Positions 32,897 to 40,693 of a stretch of 64,000 nt of DNA are shown here, one piece after another; within the stretch, counting starts at the first letter, position 1; the number at the start of each line of letters is the position of its first letter. Below the pieces are notes generated by a model. The model saw only the letters and a program-made list of their open reading frames with translations, was not told the origin of the DNA and made no database searches. The DNA is from an uncultured Prevotella sp. (lineage in GTDB: Bacteria > Bacteroidota > Bacteroidia > Bacteroidales > Bacteroidaceae): the NCBI GenBank assembly GCA_947164965.1, contig CAMUYR010000003.1, forward strand, positions 62,001 to 126,000. The letters run 5' to 3'. A program made the translations under genes and the position numbers.

Positions 32897-34060
32897 TTAA
32901 GGTACGACAGGGATGGCAACTACACGACCGCACTTGTCCATCGTCGTCTGTACCACCCGTTGGTCGAGGGCCAGCTTGAACACTTTGTCGTAGTATTTCG
33001 GCTGCTTGATGCCGCTGAGCTCCATCACATGTTTCTGCAGCATTTCCAGACCCATCTCGGCGCAGTTGCCCATGGCATTGTTGAACAGCTTCTTCATGTC
33101 CCACTCCCAAGGCAGTTTGGCGCTGCTCGCATTGCGAATGATATACTCCTGATTAAACGAGTCAACCTGCTCGCTCTTAATCAGATAGGGCTCAGGCTTG
33201 TTGGTCTTATAATGGCCATTCTGGTCGCGCGGCTGGAAGTTGGGCTTTGCGGTGACCACAGGCAATCCATTGTCGTCAATCTCGTAATAGAGCGTCTCCG
33301 GAATCTTGTATTTGCGCGTCAGATTCTGTTCTACAGAGAGTACGTCGGTCTTCTCAATCTGATCGCAGATATACACCTCGAAAGCCTTATGCAGGATCTC
33401 CGTTCCCAGCCAGCCACGCAGACCACGCTTCTCGCCAGAGCGGTTCAGGTGGATGACAACGGAGATGTTGCAGTTGTGTAGGGCCGACAGTTGCATCAGT
33501 TGGTCAATCAGTTGGATACAGTCTTCCGACACGTTGATGTTGGGAATCAGGTCGCAGACGTTGTCGATGATGACCAGGTCGGGCTTATAGGTCTCGATGG
33601 CAGCCACCAGATAGTCCATACGCTCCTGGTAGGTGCAGGCACGGACGTTGAACACGAAGAAGTGGCTGTCGAGCTCCTTGGCATCGCCCTTGGCGAGCTT
33701 GTAGATACGCTCGGTGATGATGTTCTTGGTGGATGCCAGGCTCTGCTCGGTGTCATACCATAGAATCTTGAGCGGCTCCTCGGGGATACGCTCCATTTCC
33801 AATACCTTCTCCTGAGCGGCAGCACAGGCCATGAGCATCGTCGTAAAGAACGTCTTACCGCACTTCTCCGTACCAGTGATGGCCGAGAGGTCGCGACGTG
33901 GGAAACAAGGTTTGCCGAACATGCGCAGCAGGAACTCCTCGTCGGGAACATTCGTGTCCGACGTGATGCGGTGCTTGTCTAATTTTACAACCAAAGGTGA
34001 TACTGAAGAAGCCTCGCCAACTGGGCCAAGCTCCTCCTCAATAGGATCAAATTCGTTCAT
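32897..34060 (-). CDS. RecA/RepA-like AAA ATPase
   Basis: 387 residues. P-loop ITGTEKCGKTFFTTMLMACA (about 60-80), arginine/acid strand ILWYDTEQSLAST, Walker B LVIIDNVCDLIP, then ISVVIHLNRSGEKRGLRGW. This order fits the RepA/DnaB-like hexameric helicase ATPases found in plasmid and integrative elements. The C-terminal third (from about 285) is an added helical, winged-helix-like region. It probably works with the Toprim-like protein in replication of a mobile element (inference). The window shows no relaxase or integrase. Confidence 0.75.
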   Translation of the reverse strand: MNEFDPIEEELGPVGEASSVSPLVVKLDKHRITSDTNVPDEEFLLRMFGKPCFPRRDLSAITGTEKCGKTFFTTMLMACAAAQEKVLEMERIPEEPLKILWYDTEQSLASTKNIITERIYKLAKGDAKELDSHFFVFNVRACTYQERMDYLVAAIETYKPDLVIIDNVCDLIPNINVSEDCIQLIDQLMQLSALHNCNISVVIHLNRSGEKRGLRGWLGTEILHKAFEVYICDQIEKTDVLSVEQNLTRKYKIPETLYYEIDDNGLPVVTAKPNFQPRDQNGHYKTNKPEPYLIKSEQVDSFNQEYIIRNASSAKLPWEWDMKKLFNNAMGNCAEMGLEMLQKHVMELSGIKQPKYYDKVFKLALDQRVVQTTMDKCGRVVAIPVVP

Positions 34061-34082
34061 AATTGTTGTTATTTTTGTATTG

Positions 34083-34466
34083 TTAGAAATATAGTCCTGT
34101 TAAGACGACGACCGGATAACGGCGCCTCAATAGACGCCTACGACAGGGAGGCCGATGTTTGCGATTATCTCCAGTCGTTTTGTCGTTCTTCATGTATACC
34201 TCGATGACGTAAGCTCTGAAAAGTCGGGCATCCTCCAGGAATTCGTCCTCATCTTGTACGAATGCTTTGTAAGCAAGAATTTTTAATGCTTTTGTTACAG
34301 AAATGTCATAGGGCTCATAGGGTTTTGTCCACTTACCGTTAATACCGGCTTTTTTGTCGAGAGTTGATGTTAGCCCTCTGACTCGTTTTACCTGTTTCAG
34401 GAAACACTTCATCAACTCTCGTTCTAGCCCCGCCATCAGCGGGGTCTTTTTTTGATTGTAGTTCAT
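34083..34466 (-). CDS. Unknown 127-residue protein at the head of the replication module
   Basis: Not recognised. A basic helical protein: MNYNQKKTPLMAGLERELMK, CFLKQVKRVRGLTSTLDKKA, then YEPYDISVTKALKILAYKAF. The last 30 residues become Arg-rich (KHRPPCRRRLLRRRYPVVVL), which may reflect a shifted frame. A -7 box TAACTTTGT on the minus strand (34513-34521) would start the transcript 45 bases before the ATG. It precedes the RecA-like ATPase by 22 bases. Confidence 0.55.
   Translation of the reverse strand: MNYNQKKTPLMAGLERELMKCFLKQVKRVRGLTSTLDKKAGINGKWTKPYEPYDISVTKALKILAYKAFVQDEDEFLEDARLFRAYVIEVYMKNDKTTGDNRKHRPPCRRRLLRRRYPVVVLTGLYF
34428..34452 (+). terminator. Terminator-like hairpin at the 5' end of the 34466 gene
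   Basis: CCCCGC / GCGGGG stem (34428-34433, 34439-34444) followed by a T-run on the plus strand (34446-34452). It lies within codons 5-13 of the minus-strand gene, so it would stop antisense transcription or fold in the 5' coding part of the mRNA. Confidence 0.55.
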
Positions 34467-34612
34467 AATTTTGTTTTTAATTTTTTTTCGCAGAATTCCT
34501 GCGTTTATGCCTACAAAGTTACAACTTTCCGGAAAAACCGCAATGATTCATTATATTAGTCAGAATGTAAAAATATTTTAACTATTTAACCGCGTTTTTA
34601 ACATCTGATAAA

Positions 34613-34654
34613 AGAAAAAAATGCTATACACCTTGATCAAGGGGTGCATAGCAT
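34613..34654 (-). terminator. Terminator after the decayed MNT-HEPN pair
   Basis: An imperfect 12-14 bp stem ATGCTATRCACC / GGTGCATAGCAT (34621-34654) followed on the minus strand by seven T. It ends transcription from the MNT and HEPN genes about 60 bases after their last stop. Confidence 0.7.
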
Positions 34655-34711
34655 TGAAGTATAATTGAAGGGAAAAACATTTTCCGTCAAAAATGACGGT
34701 TTTTGTGGCTG

Positions 34712-34925
34712 TTAGTCCGAGAGTTCCTCTACGAAATGTTGAAGGGCTGTCTGCAAGGGGATTAACTCATTACTTAGAATCCAGTAAATCTGGCCGGCAT
34801 CAACATCGAAATAATGATGAGCGATAATGTCACGGAGTCCCTTCTCGGATTCGTTCTATGGCAGACAGTATGTCATAGAGAATATCCAAGGCCAGTGCTT
34901 TATCCTCAGAAGACAGCAACTCCAT
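34712..34925 (-). pseudogene. HepT-like (DUF86) toxin gene with internal deletion and frameshift
   Basis: The start (ATG 34925, MELLSSEDKALALDILYDIL) and the end (KGLRDIIAHHYFDVDAGQIY, to a stop at 34712) are typical of HepT-like DUF86 proteins, the end holding the Rx4HxY RNase motif. They are in different frames, and the roughly 50-60 residues that should lie between are missing. The frame from the ATG stops at 34830. The gene overlaps the MNT stop by 20 bases. The toxin is therefore dead or at best a fragment. Confidence 0.75.
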
Positions 34926-35199
34926 CTCGTTCTATCCTGCTGCGCAGGCGGGGATTAAGATTCTTGTGATTACGAATGATGTCGACAGGCCGTCCAACAA
35001 GCCGTTCTAGAAAGTCTTTGGCATCCATCAGCAAGAAGGGGTTTGGTGTCTCTGTATCAACAAACACATCGACATCACTGCCCTCGTAATCTTCACCACG
35101 GGCAACAGAACCAAAAAGGCGAAGCGACTTAATGCCATAGTCGTTTCGAAGTGTACTGCTACAGCCTTGCAGAATGTCTATGTAATCGGTCTTGCTCAT
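34906..35199 (-). CDS. MNT-type nucleotidyltransferase of a second decayed pair
   Basis: 97 residues. GSx10DxD motif in LFGSVARGEDYEGSDVDVFV, and the usual tail LVGRPVDIIRNHKNLNPRLR. It belongs to the MntA-like antitoxins that AMPylate HepT-like proteins. The reading frame is intact although its toxin partner next door is deleted in part. It lies between the replication module and the DUF4230 genes. Confidence 0.8.
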   Translation of the reverse strand: MSKTDYIDILQGCSSTLRNDYGIKSLRLFGSVARGEDYEGSDVDVFVDTETPNPFLLMDAKDFLERLVGRPVDIIRNHKNLNPRLRSRIERDGVAVF

Positions 35200-35303
35200 A
35201 AGTCATTTCAATTTCTTGTCGCAAATTTAGGGGATTTTTCCGACAAAAACAAATTTTTCAGAAAGAATTTACAATAATCGGCTGAATATGTCTCCATTAT
35301 TTT

Positions 35304-35891
35304 TTATTTCCAGCGGATGGTGACGTGCTCGAAGCCCATGACCTTCATCATTCGCTGGAATTGGGCTTCGCCATTCTGTCGGGCCAGGGTGATGTTTTCC
35401 TTCGTCATGCAGTGCTTGAGCATCTGGCGGTAGGCTTTCTGGTAGAGGGCTTCGCGATCGGCGGGCTTCCAACGACCACTCTCGTGGAAGCTCTTGGTGC
35501 GGGCTTCGTCGATGAAATCGCGACTCAGCAGGACGATGGGGGGTAGGGTGACGCTGATACTGTCGCCCGAGGTCTTGATCCACCCTGGCTCTACCTGATG
35601 CATGTTGATGCCCAGACGGACGGTACCATAATAGATGCGTACCAGGTGGTCGTCGGTGAAGATACCCTTACGGATGGTGTCGACGAGTTCCTCGTTGGCA
35701 ATGGAGAGGAATTCCCACTCACCGATGGCCTTGATGCTCTCTATCTGTTCGGGGGTGATATTGATGCGGTTGTCTACGTCGATGCCTACCTCTGTCTCCT
35801 CTACGGCTTTGCAGGTCCATAGTGAACAGATGACTACCACGATGCACGCCACGATAGCAGCTCCTATTTTCAGTTGTGTCGTTCGTTTCAT
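35304..35891 (-). CDS. DUF4230 protein, second copy
   Basis: 195 residues with one N-terminal membrane helix (IGAAIVACIVVVICSLWTCK) and a DUF4230 domain: EWEFLSIANEELVD, VRIYYGTVRLGINM, ISVTLPPIVLLSRDFIDEA. The family is widespread and of unknown function. The start overlaps the stop of the other DUF4230 gene by four bases (ATGA), so the two probably form one complex. It most likely faces the periplasm. Confidence 0.8.
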   Translation of the reverse strand: MKRTTQLKIGAAIVACIVVVICSLWTCKAVEETEVGIDVDNRINITPEQIESIKAIGEWEFLSIANEELVDTIRKGIFTDDHLVRIYYGTVRLGINMHQVEPGWIKTSGDSISVTLPPIVLLSRDFIDEARTKSFHESGRWKPADREALYQKAYRQMLKHCMTKENITLARQNGEAQFQRMMKVMGFEHVTIRWK

Positions 35892-36574
35892 TTCTTTTCG
35901 ATGTTAGCGTCAATCAGTTTCCTGTAGTCCAGATTCTTGCGGAAGGCAATGGTGATATTCTCTTCCTTGTAGCCCATCTGTGCCACCATGGGAACGAGAA
36001 CACGGGCAGCATTCTCTTGGGCTGTCTCTACCACGCCCAGATCCTTGATGCGGTCGAGAATAGCCTGACGTCCCTGCTGCTCGTAGTCCGACATCTCCTT
36101 ATCGGTAAAGTGCGAACGGGTGAGGCCCACAAACGACTTCACCTCTTTCTGGTCGATCTTCGAACTGGTCAGCACCACCTTGGGATCGGGCAGCAGGATG
36201 GTGATCTTGTCGCCATCGCGCTCGATATTCTCTTCGCTGAAGTCGGCAAAGTCGATGTATGCCTTCAGGGTAGCGTCCATCGGGATGGCTATCTTACGCT
36301 CGCCCAAGGGCAGTGCAATATTAAAGTTTTTACGCATGAGATTACCCTTCAGACGCACCACATCGTCGTGCGTCACAATCTTGTGGACCTTGATTTCTGT
36401 GGTGTAGAGCTTCGAGCATTTCTGAATCTGCATGACGAGTGAGGGCACAGAATCCTGGACGATGTCATCGTCGACAGCCGTCGTCTCTGCTTTCTGACCA
36501 CATCCGACTGTCAGCAGCAGGAGTAACAGCAGCGCCCAATACGTGGGAAAAATGGATGTTTTATGCGATATCAT
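35888..36574 (-). CDS. DUF4230 lipoprotein, first copy
   Basis: 228 residues from ATG 36572-36574. The N-terminus MISHKTSIFPTYWALLLLLL ends in a lipobox (LTVGCGQ), so it is a lipoprotein. Then the DUF4230 domain: YTTEIKVHKIVTHDDVVRLK, ERKIAIPMDATLKAYIDFAD, ITILLPDPKVVLTSSKID. The -7 TATCTTTGC (36578-36586) ends 3 bases before the ATG, so the message is leaderless. Paired with the membrane-anchored DUF4230 protein downstream. Confidence 0.8.
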   Translation of the reverse strand: MISHKTSIFPTYWALLLLLLLTVGCGQKAETTAVDDDIVQDSVPSLVMQIQKCSKLYTTEIKVHKIVTHDDVVRLKGNLMRKNFNIALPLGERKIAIPMDATLKAYIDFADFSEENIERDGDKITILLPDPKVVLTSSKIDQKEVKSFVGLTRSHFTDKEMSDYEQQGRQAILDRIKDLGVVETAQENAARVLVPMVAQMGYKEENITIAFRKNLDYRKLIDANIEKK

Positions 36575-36625
36575 GTTGCAAAGATAGCTAAAAAAACAGC
36601 AAAATGACAAGAAACTGCCATTTTT

Positions 36626-36827
36626 TTTGTTCCAGTCATCAACTTTTCGTAACTTTGCAAGAATTTGCAGGATTTCTTTAAATAGAGGCAGTCTGGGGAT
36701 TTGAGGATTTTCTGGGTTACGGATTGGAGACCGTTCTCAATTCCACGTTCTGCTATAAATTGCTTTCAATGAGCACCCGAAGATGGGTCACCAGCCATTT
36801 CATGACTCAACTTCGTGTGCAAAGGTA
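36626..36827. promoter_or_regulatory. Two facing promoters in a gene-poor gap
   Basis: Plus: TTTG (36626-36629), 20 bases, TAACTTTGC (36650-36658). Minus: TTTG (36847-36850), 19 bases, TACCTTTGC (36819-36827). Their transcripts would overlap for about 150 bases with little coding capacity: a 16-codon minus ORF (36753-36803, MKWLVTHLRVLIESNL) and a 19-codon plus ORF are the only ones seen. Confidence 0.5.
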
Positions 36828-36866
36828 ATCATTTCTTTTAAATTACCAAAAACATTTATTGTTTAT

Positions 36867-37526
36867 TTACTGTATAATTTCAATATTAATCTCCGTCTTG
36901 AACTTCCTCACATAGATAAAATCTGAAAGGGCGAAGTTCATGTGCTGAAAGAGCGTGTGAAACTGATTGATCAGATGCAAATCCTTTGTCAGTTCCTGGT
37001 CTAGGCCTTCGTTCCAATTAGGAGGAGGGCAGTCCATACCAATAAAAGAATCAAAGGAGTCATCTTCATCTCTTGGGAGTGTTAGCGTCAACACAGATAC
37101 ACCATCAGCATACATAGGATTCAAGTCACCATCGCAAAGCGCATCCCATAAGTCCTGCCGGTCCTCGCCCTGCAAGGGATGCAGTTCTGGATAGGTGTAG
37201 TCGAAATAGAGTTTGGTAGTCAACTCCATTTCTTCCCCATCCGTCTCATCCATGACCTCAATCACTTTCTTCCATACACGATGAGCACGATCATACATCT
37301 CACAAAGAGCCTCTCGCAGAGCATCATTGAAAGCAATAATATCAGGCAGAATATCCTTCTGATGAGCGAGAACCATCTTATTGATGATACTCCTACGCAA
37401 AGACAACAGGTAATCATAGTTGGTCTCATAACAACGAGTACTCTTATACCTGTAAATGATTTCCCTCTCAATAGCTTCTATACTATAGTCATATAGACCA
37501 TGATTTACAAATTCTACCATATTCAT
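36867..37526 (-). CDS. Unknown 219-residue protein
   Basis: Not recognised. Helical, acidic, no signal peptide: starts MNMVEFVNHGLYDYSIEAIE, has KLYFDYTYPELHPLQGEDRQ in the middle and ends KFKTEINIEIIQ. It is the last of four closely spaced minus-strand genes (gaps of 3, 12 and 8 bases) headed by a DUF6557 gene. The group may be a small accessory operon such as a polymorphic immunity cluster, but no toxin was found. Confidence 0.55.
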   Translation of the reverse strand: MNMVEFVNHGLYDYSIEAIEREIIYRYKSTRCYETNYDYLLSLRRSIINKMVLAHQKDILPDIIAFNDALREALCEMYDRAHRVWKKVIEVMDETDGEEMELTTKLYFDYTYPELHPLQGEDRQDLWDALCDGDLNPMYADGVSVLTLTLPRDEDDSFDSFIGMDCPPPNWNEGLDQELTKDLHLINQFHTLFQHMNFALSDFIYVRKFKTEINIEIIQ

Positions 37527-37529
37527 ATA

Positions 37530-37844
37530 CTAATCCCATAAGTTTCTAAAATGTTTGCAGAACAATTCCAGACCTTCTTCAATCGTCTGCTCTTCTTCAT
37601 CTGTGTAAGATGTAATATGCTCCAGCAACTCGAATGCGTCTATCATCTTCTGAATAGCCTTATTCCAGGTTGCTATTCCACTATAGCCAGGACAATAACC
37701 ATGCTTATCAAGCGCTTTGAATGCTTTCAATCTTGGCACAATCAACTTTGCTAAATAGGTATCTGTGTTCCAGACCTCCTCTATTGGGTAGTCATTCTTA
37801 TAACTCCAATTTTCAGTTGAGTCGTTTCTCTTTTTCCTCTTCAT
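37530..37844 (-). CDS. Unknown 104-residue protein, tandem paralogue A
   Basis: Helical protein closely related to the next gene upstream: both share YPIxEVW, PRLKAFKAL, KHG, WxxAIQKMIDAFEL and LFCKxxRxLxD. They are thus a tandem duplication. Family not known to me; relatives of this type turn up singly or in tandem in Bacteroidales accessory DNA. It lies 3 bases from the 219-residue gene. Confidence 0.65.
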   Translation of the reverse strand: MKRKKRNDSTENWSYKNDYPIEEVWNTDTYLAKLIVPRLKAFKALDKHGYCPGYSGIATWNKAIQKMIDAFELLEHITSYTDEEEQTIEEGLELFCKHFRNLWD

Positions 37845-37856
37845 ACAATAATCAAG

Positions 37857-38159
37857 TTAATCTGACAAATCACGATAATACTTACAAAACAATTTCACAC
37901 CTTCGTTCATAATCTGGATATCTTCATCATAAGACGGAGAATAATCCTTCACCAATTCAAATGCATCGATCATCTTCTGAATAGCCTGATCCCAATCCTC
38001 CTGAGTCTCAAAATCCTCAGGCCATCCATGCTTTTTAAGAGCCTTAAATGCCTTTAATCTTGGTGCAATCTCTCGCGCCAGATAGTGATAAGTGCCCCAG
38101 ACCTCACTTATTGGATAACTATTAATATAGTCGTAATCTCTCTCTTTCTTTGTTCCCAT
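37857..38159 (-). CDS. Unknown 100-residue protein, tandem paralogue B
   Basis: MGTKKERDYDYINSYPISEV at the start, YHYLAREIAPRLKAFKALKK in the middle, CKYYRDLSD at the end. Paralogue of the 37530-37844 protein (about half the residues identical by eye), with the same length and order of motifs. It starts 8 bases after the DUF6557-like gene. Confidence 0.65.
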   Translation of the reverse strand: MGTKKERDYDYINSYPISEVWGTYHYLAREIAPRLKAFKALKKHGWPEDFETQEDWDQAIQKMIDAFELVKDYSPSYDEDIQIMNEGVKLFCKYYRDLSD

Positions 38160-38167
38160 ATTACTTA

Positions 38168-39190
38168 TTATACGAGTGGATATTTTGAATTGAATGTAGC
38201 ATAATTGATACGTACTTGTCTGCCCAAAGAAGGATCTGTAGCCAAGAGGATATCACTCGATTTACTATCTCCAATGAGAATCTCGCACAAGTTCTTTTCA
38301 TCTTCTGTTAATTCTTGGTGGTATTCTCCTGTTGTTAGCACTATTACCATTCTGTCTAATCTTGGCTCTACACCATACTTTTCGAATAGTTCGTAAAGAT
38401 ATCTAGCCCCATTCGTCTTTTTATCAGCATACGACATGAATGTTTCTGAAGCGAACAGGTCAGAATGAAATAGCCCACACAGTTGCTTGATATTCATTGC
38501 GCATCTTTCGTCGCTCAATGCCGGAATAGCCTGAACGATGAAGCGACTAATGTTCATCATGCGCTCATAGTAGTGGCCCATGAACTCCCTACGAAACATC
38601 ATCTTCTTTTTTGTCTTATTCATCGATTGACTGATACACCAGAAATACTCTTTTGACAGGCGTATCATTTCTTGTTTCTTCGCAGGAGCCAATTCTCTGA
38701 CAGACGGAATGTAGCCACCATTTCTACGGATGATAGAGAAATACCTTTCAGCACGTACATTATAATATATACAGTCATCCCATCTGTACTCTATCTCCAT
38801 GTCACTCTCGTCAAACCTGAGACTCTCCTCCTGTTGCTCTCTCACAAAACCATAAAAGGATGTGTGCCAAAGGCAGCAAGCAGCAATCTCTGCATTGGTT
38901 GCATTTACTTCAGGCTCTATAACTATTTCCTTTGTTAGCGAGTGTTCCCACCAATCGCCCTCCATAGGATGTGCATCAAGGTGTGGTCCACAGCCATCTT
39001 CCCATTCGCTCATCGTGATATGGCAAACATCGCCATTAGCATTGTTATGACGCTTTGGTTCCATCAGGCGCAGCATATCAAAATGAATCTTATACCACCT
39101 TAGGTCATGTTCTGCCTTAGGGTACATTCGTACTAACTCCGGTGCAACTTCCTCAAAGGAAACGCTGTTTAATAATTCTTTGAAAGTCAT
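38168..39190 (-). CDS. DUF6557 protein with long C-terminal extension
   Basis: 340 residues from ATG 39188-39190. The first 140 residues match DUF6557: MTFKELLNSVSFEEVAPELV, YKIHFDMLRLMEPK, then CCLWHTSFYGF. The rest (from about 150) is a helical domain containing FWCISQSMNKTKKKMMFRR and ending VRINYATFNSKYPLV, which I do not recognise. A second, short DUF6557 protein occurs at 43.2 kb. Function unknown. The upstream GTG at 39214 lies too close to the -7 box (39218-39226). Heads a four-gene unit. Confidence 0.6.
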   Translation of the reverse strand: MTFKELLNSVSFEEVAPELVRMYPKAEHDLRWYKIHFDMLRLMEPKRHNNANGDVCHITMSEWEDGCGPHLDAHPMEGDWWEHSLTKEIVIEPEVNATNAEIAACCLWHTSFYGFVREQQEESLRFDESDMEIEYRWDDCIYYNVRAERYFSIIRRNGGYIPSVRELAPAKKQEMIRLSKEYFWCISQSMNKTKKKMMFRREFMGHYYERMMNISRFIVQAIPALSDERCAMNIKQLCGLFHSDLFASETFMSYADKKTNGARYLYELFEKYGVEPRLDRMVIVLTTGEYHQELTEDEKNLCEILIGDSKSSDILLATDPSLGRQVRINYATFNSKYPLV

Positions 39191-39217
39191 ATTCGTTCTT
39201 TTATCTATGTTCACGTT

Positions 39218-39257
39218 GCAAAGATAAAAGAAACCCCTGCCGTTTTAGGGCAGAGGT
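39218..39257 (-). promoter_or_regulatory. Fused terminator and promoter, copy 1
   Basis: On the minus strand a terminator stem (CTGCC/GGCAG core, 39237-39253, loop GTTTTAG region) runs into a T-rich tract that continues directly into -7 TATCTTTGC (39218-39226). It would end the upstream operon and start the next one. The same arrangement, with a different stem, occurs at 45308-45346. Confidence 0.65.
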
Positions 39258-39282
39258 TCATAGGAATTATTGACGAGTGGAA

Positions 39283-40326
39283 TTATTTTCGAGGATAATT
39301 CTTATCGCGATAAGTTTTTACCTTAGCAAGCAATTCTTTCATGATATTGGCAATTTCTTCATTAGAAGTTTTCATTGGAATTGCTTTGTAAAGGTGTCGA
39401 ACACCATTGTTTACATTAAAACATTTGAACTCTTGTCCAATTCCCTCTGCAATCTTCTTTGCGCCATCTTCGTCGTACTGACGTGTAAATAATAGGATGT
39501 TATAACTATCACCCTCGGGCTTAAGATCTATAGCAAGCATGCGGTTACTCTTAATATATTTGCCAGTTTCCTCGCTAATCTCTGTGAAATATTCATGAAC
39601 CAATGTATCCTTGTAGATCCACTGCCTTGAACCATTAGATTTTATCATGGCTTTAAGCAGCTTCGCTCTATCTTTTAAATCTAAACTCTTGCCTTCCAAA
39701 GCCTTTACCTCTTCCTGTCTTTGTTCATCTTCACCTTGATTGATGTCTTCTTTGGTCTTTAAAATAGTACTGAAGTTCTCAATGGTCTTTTCTCTAAAGT
39801 CTTGGATATCATATTTTTCACCATACAATTCCAGATGGAAGGTGTCAGCAATATCAAACAACTGCTCCAACATGCCCTTTTCATCGAATTAATCATCTCT
39901 TTTAATGTTTTCAACAATGCCTTTTATATCTTTGCTGACAGCAAGCATAGATTTGGGTTCAGTATGCATCGTAATATATGCAGCCTGAAACACCAATTCT
40001 TTTTCCTCTTCTTCGCTAATTTTCATATCCTTAACAACATCACAAAGTTTATGTAGGAATTCTTGGTATATGTCTAGCTTTTCTTCAAAGACTTTGGAGT
40101 TCTTTTTTCTATCTGCTTCAACTGCTGTTTGGCCTCGCAAAAGAAAAAGGGTAATAATTGCTGCTACTAAAGCACCAGCAATTGCTGAAAAGAACTGTGC
40201 AGATATGTCTTTACCTGGCCAAGCTCCAGAAACAGCTGCGATAATAACGAACAATGCAAAAAAGCATACACATAAAATGAGAAACGAATTTTCCCTTACC
40301 AAATGGAACTTACTTTTATTATCCAT
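39283..40326 (-). pseudogene. Membrane-anchored coiled protein gene split by one in-frame TAA
   Basis: Two readings in the same frame are separated by a single TAA at 39889-39891. The 5' part (145 residues) has two membrane helices (NSFLILCVCFFALFVIIAAV, then FFSAIAGALVAAIITLFLL) and ends IKGIVENIKRDD. The 3' part continues FDEKGMLEQLFDIADTFHLE and runs 200 more residues (DGAKKIAEGIGQEFKCFNVN near the end). Read through, the protein is 347 residues. The join is smooth, so this looks like a nonsense mutation, a base error, or a readthrough stop. Function unknown. It is the last gene of the Nmad3 operon. Confidence 0.6.
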
Positions 40327-40346
40327 AATTTTATCTTGTCTATAAA

Positions 40347-40688
40347 TTATCTACGATGCCAATTATGACCTCCGTCTTTTGAATAATACACACCTTTTGA
40401 AGTTGATGCTAATAAGTTTGGGCCATCAACAGCCAATTGCAGGAAATCTCCATATGAACCAGTTCTGCAACAGATGTTCCAATTCTGGCCTTTGTCTTTG
40501 GACGAAAATACCCCCTTAGAAGTACAAGCCATAATCAGCCCACCATAATCAACAAGATCCATAAATGTTCCCAATGAAACATTCTTGCAACGAGTAAGCC
40601 AATTCCGACCATCGCGAGAATACTCGATAGTGTTTTGCTGAACATTGATTCGAATCAGCTCATTTCCGTATCTAATCATTTGTGCCAT
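40347..40688 (-). CDS. Small Asp-box (BNR-repeat) protein
   Basis: 113 residues made of three beta-propeller-like repeats, each with an Asp-box: YSRDGRNW, SSKDKGQNW, YSKDGGHNW (pattern S-x-D-x-G-x-x-W). No signal peptide. Such repeats form blades in sialidases and photosystem-stability factors, but three are too few for a closed propeller, so it may oligomerise. It starts 5 bases after the Nmad3 gene stop. ATG 40686-40688 is preferred over an upstream reading that overlaps the Nmad3 gene. Confidence 0.65.
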   Translation of the reverse strand: MAQMIRYGNELIRINVQQNTIEYSRDGRNWLTRCKNVSLGTFMDLVDYGGLIMACTSKGVFSSKDKGQNWNICCRTGSYGDFLQLAVDGPNLLASTSKGVYYSKDGGHNWHRR

Positions 40689-40693
40689 AATAC

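Noticed and set aside
32841..33110. 89-codon frame overlapping the RecA-like ATPase gene
   Set aside because: Shadow frame, low-complexity composition, no start signal.
36779..36838. 19-codon plus-strand ORF MSTRRWVTSHFMTQLRVQR
   Set aside because: No ribosome site, no conservation evidence; more likely noise within the facing-promoter region.
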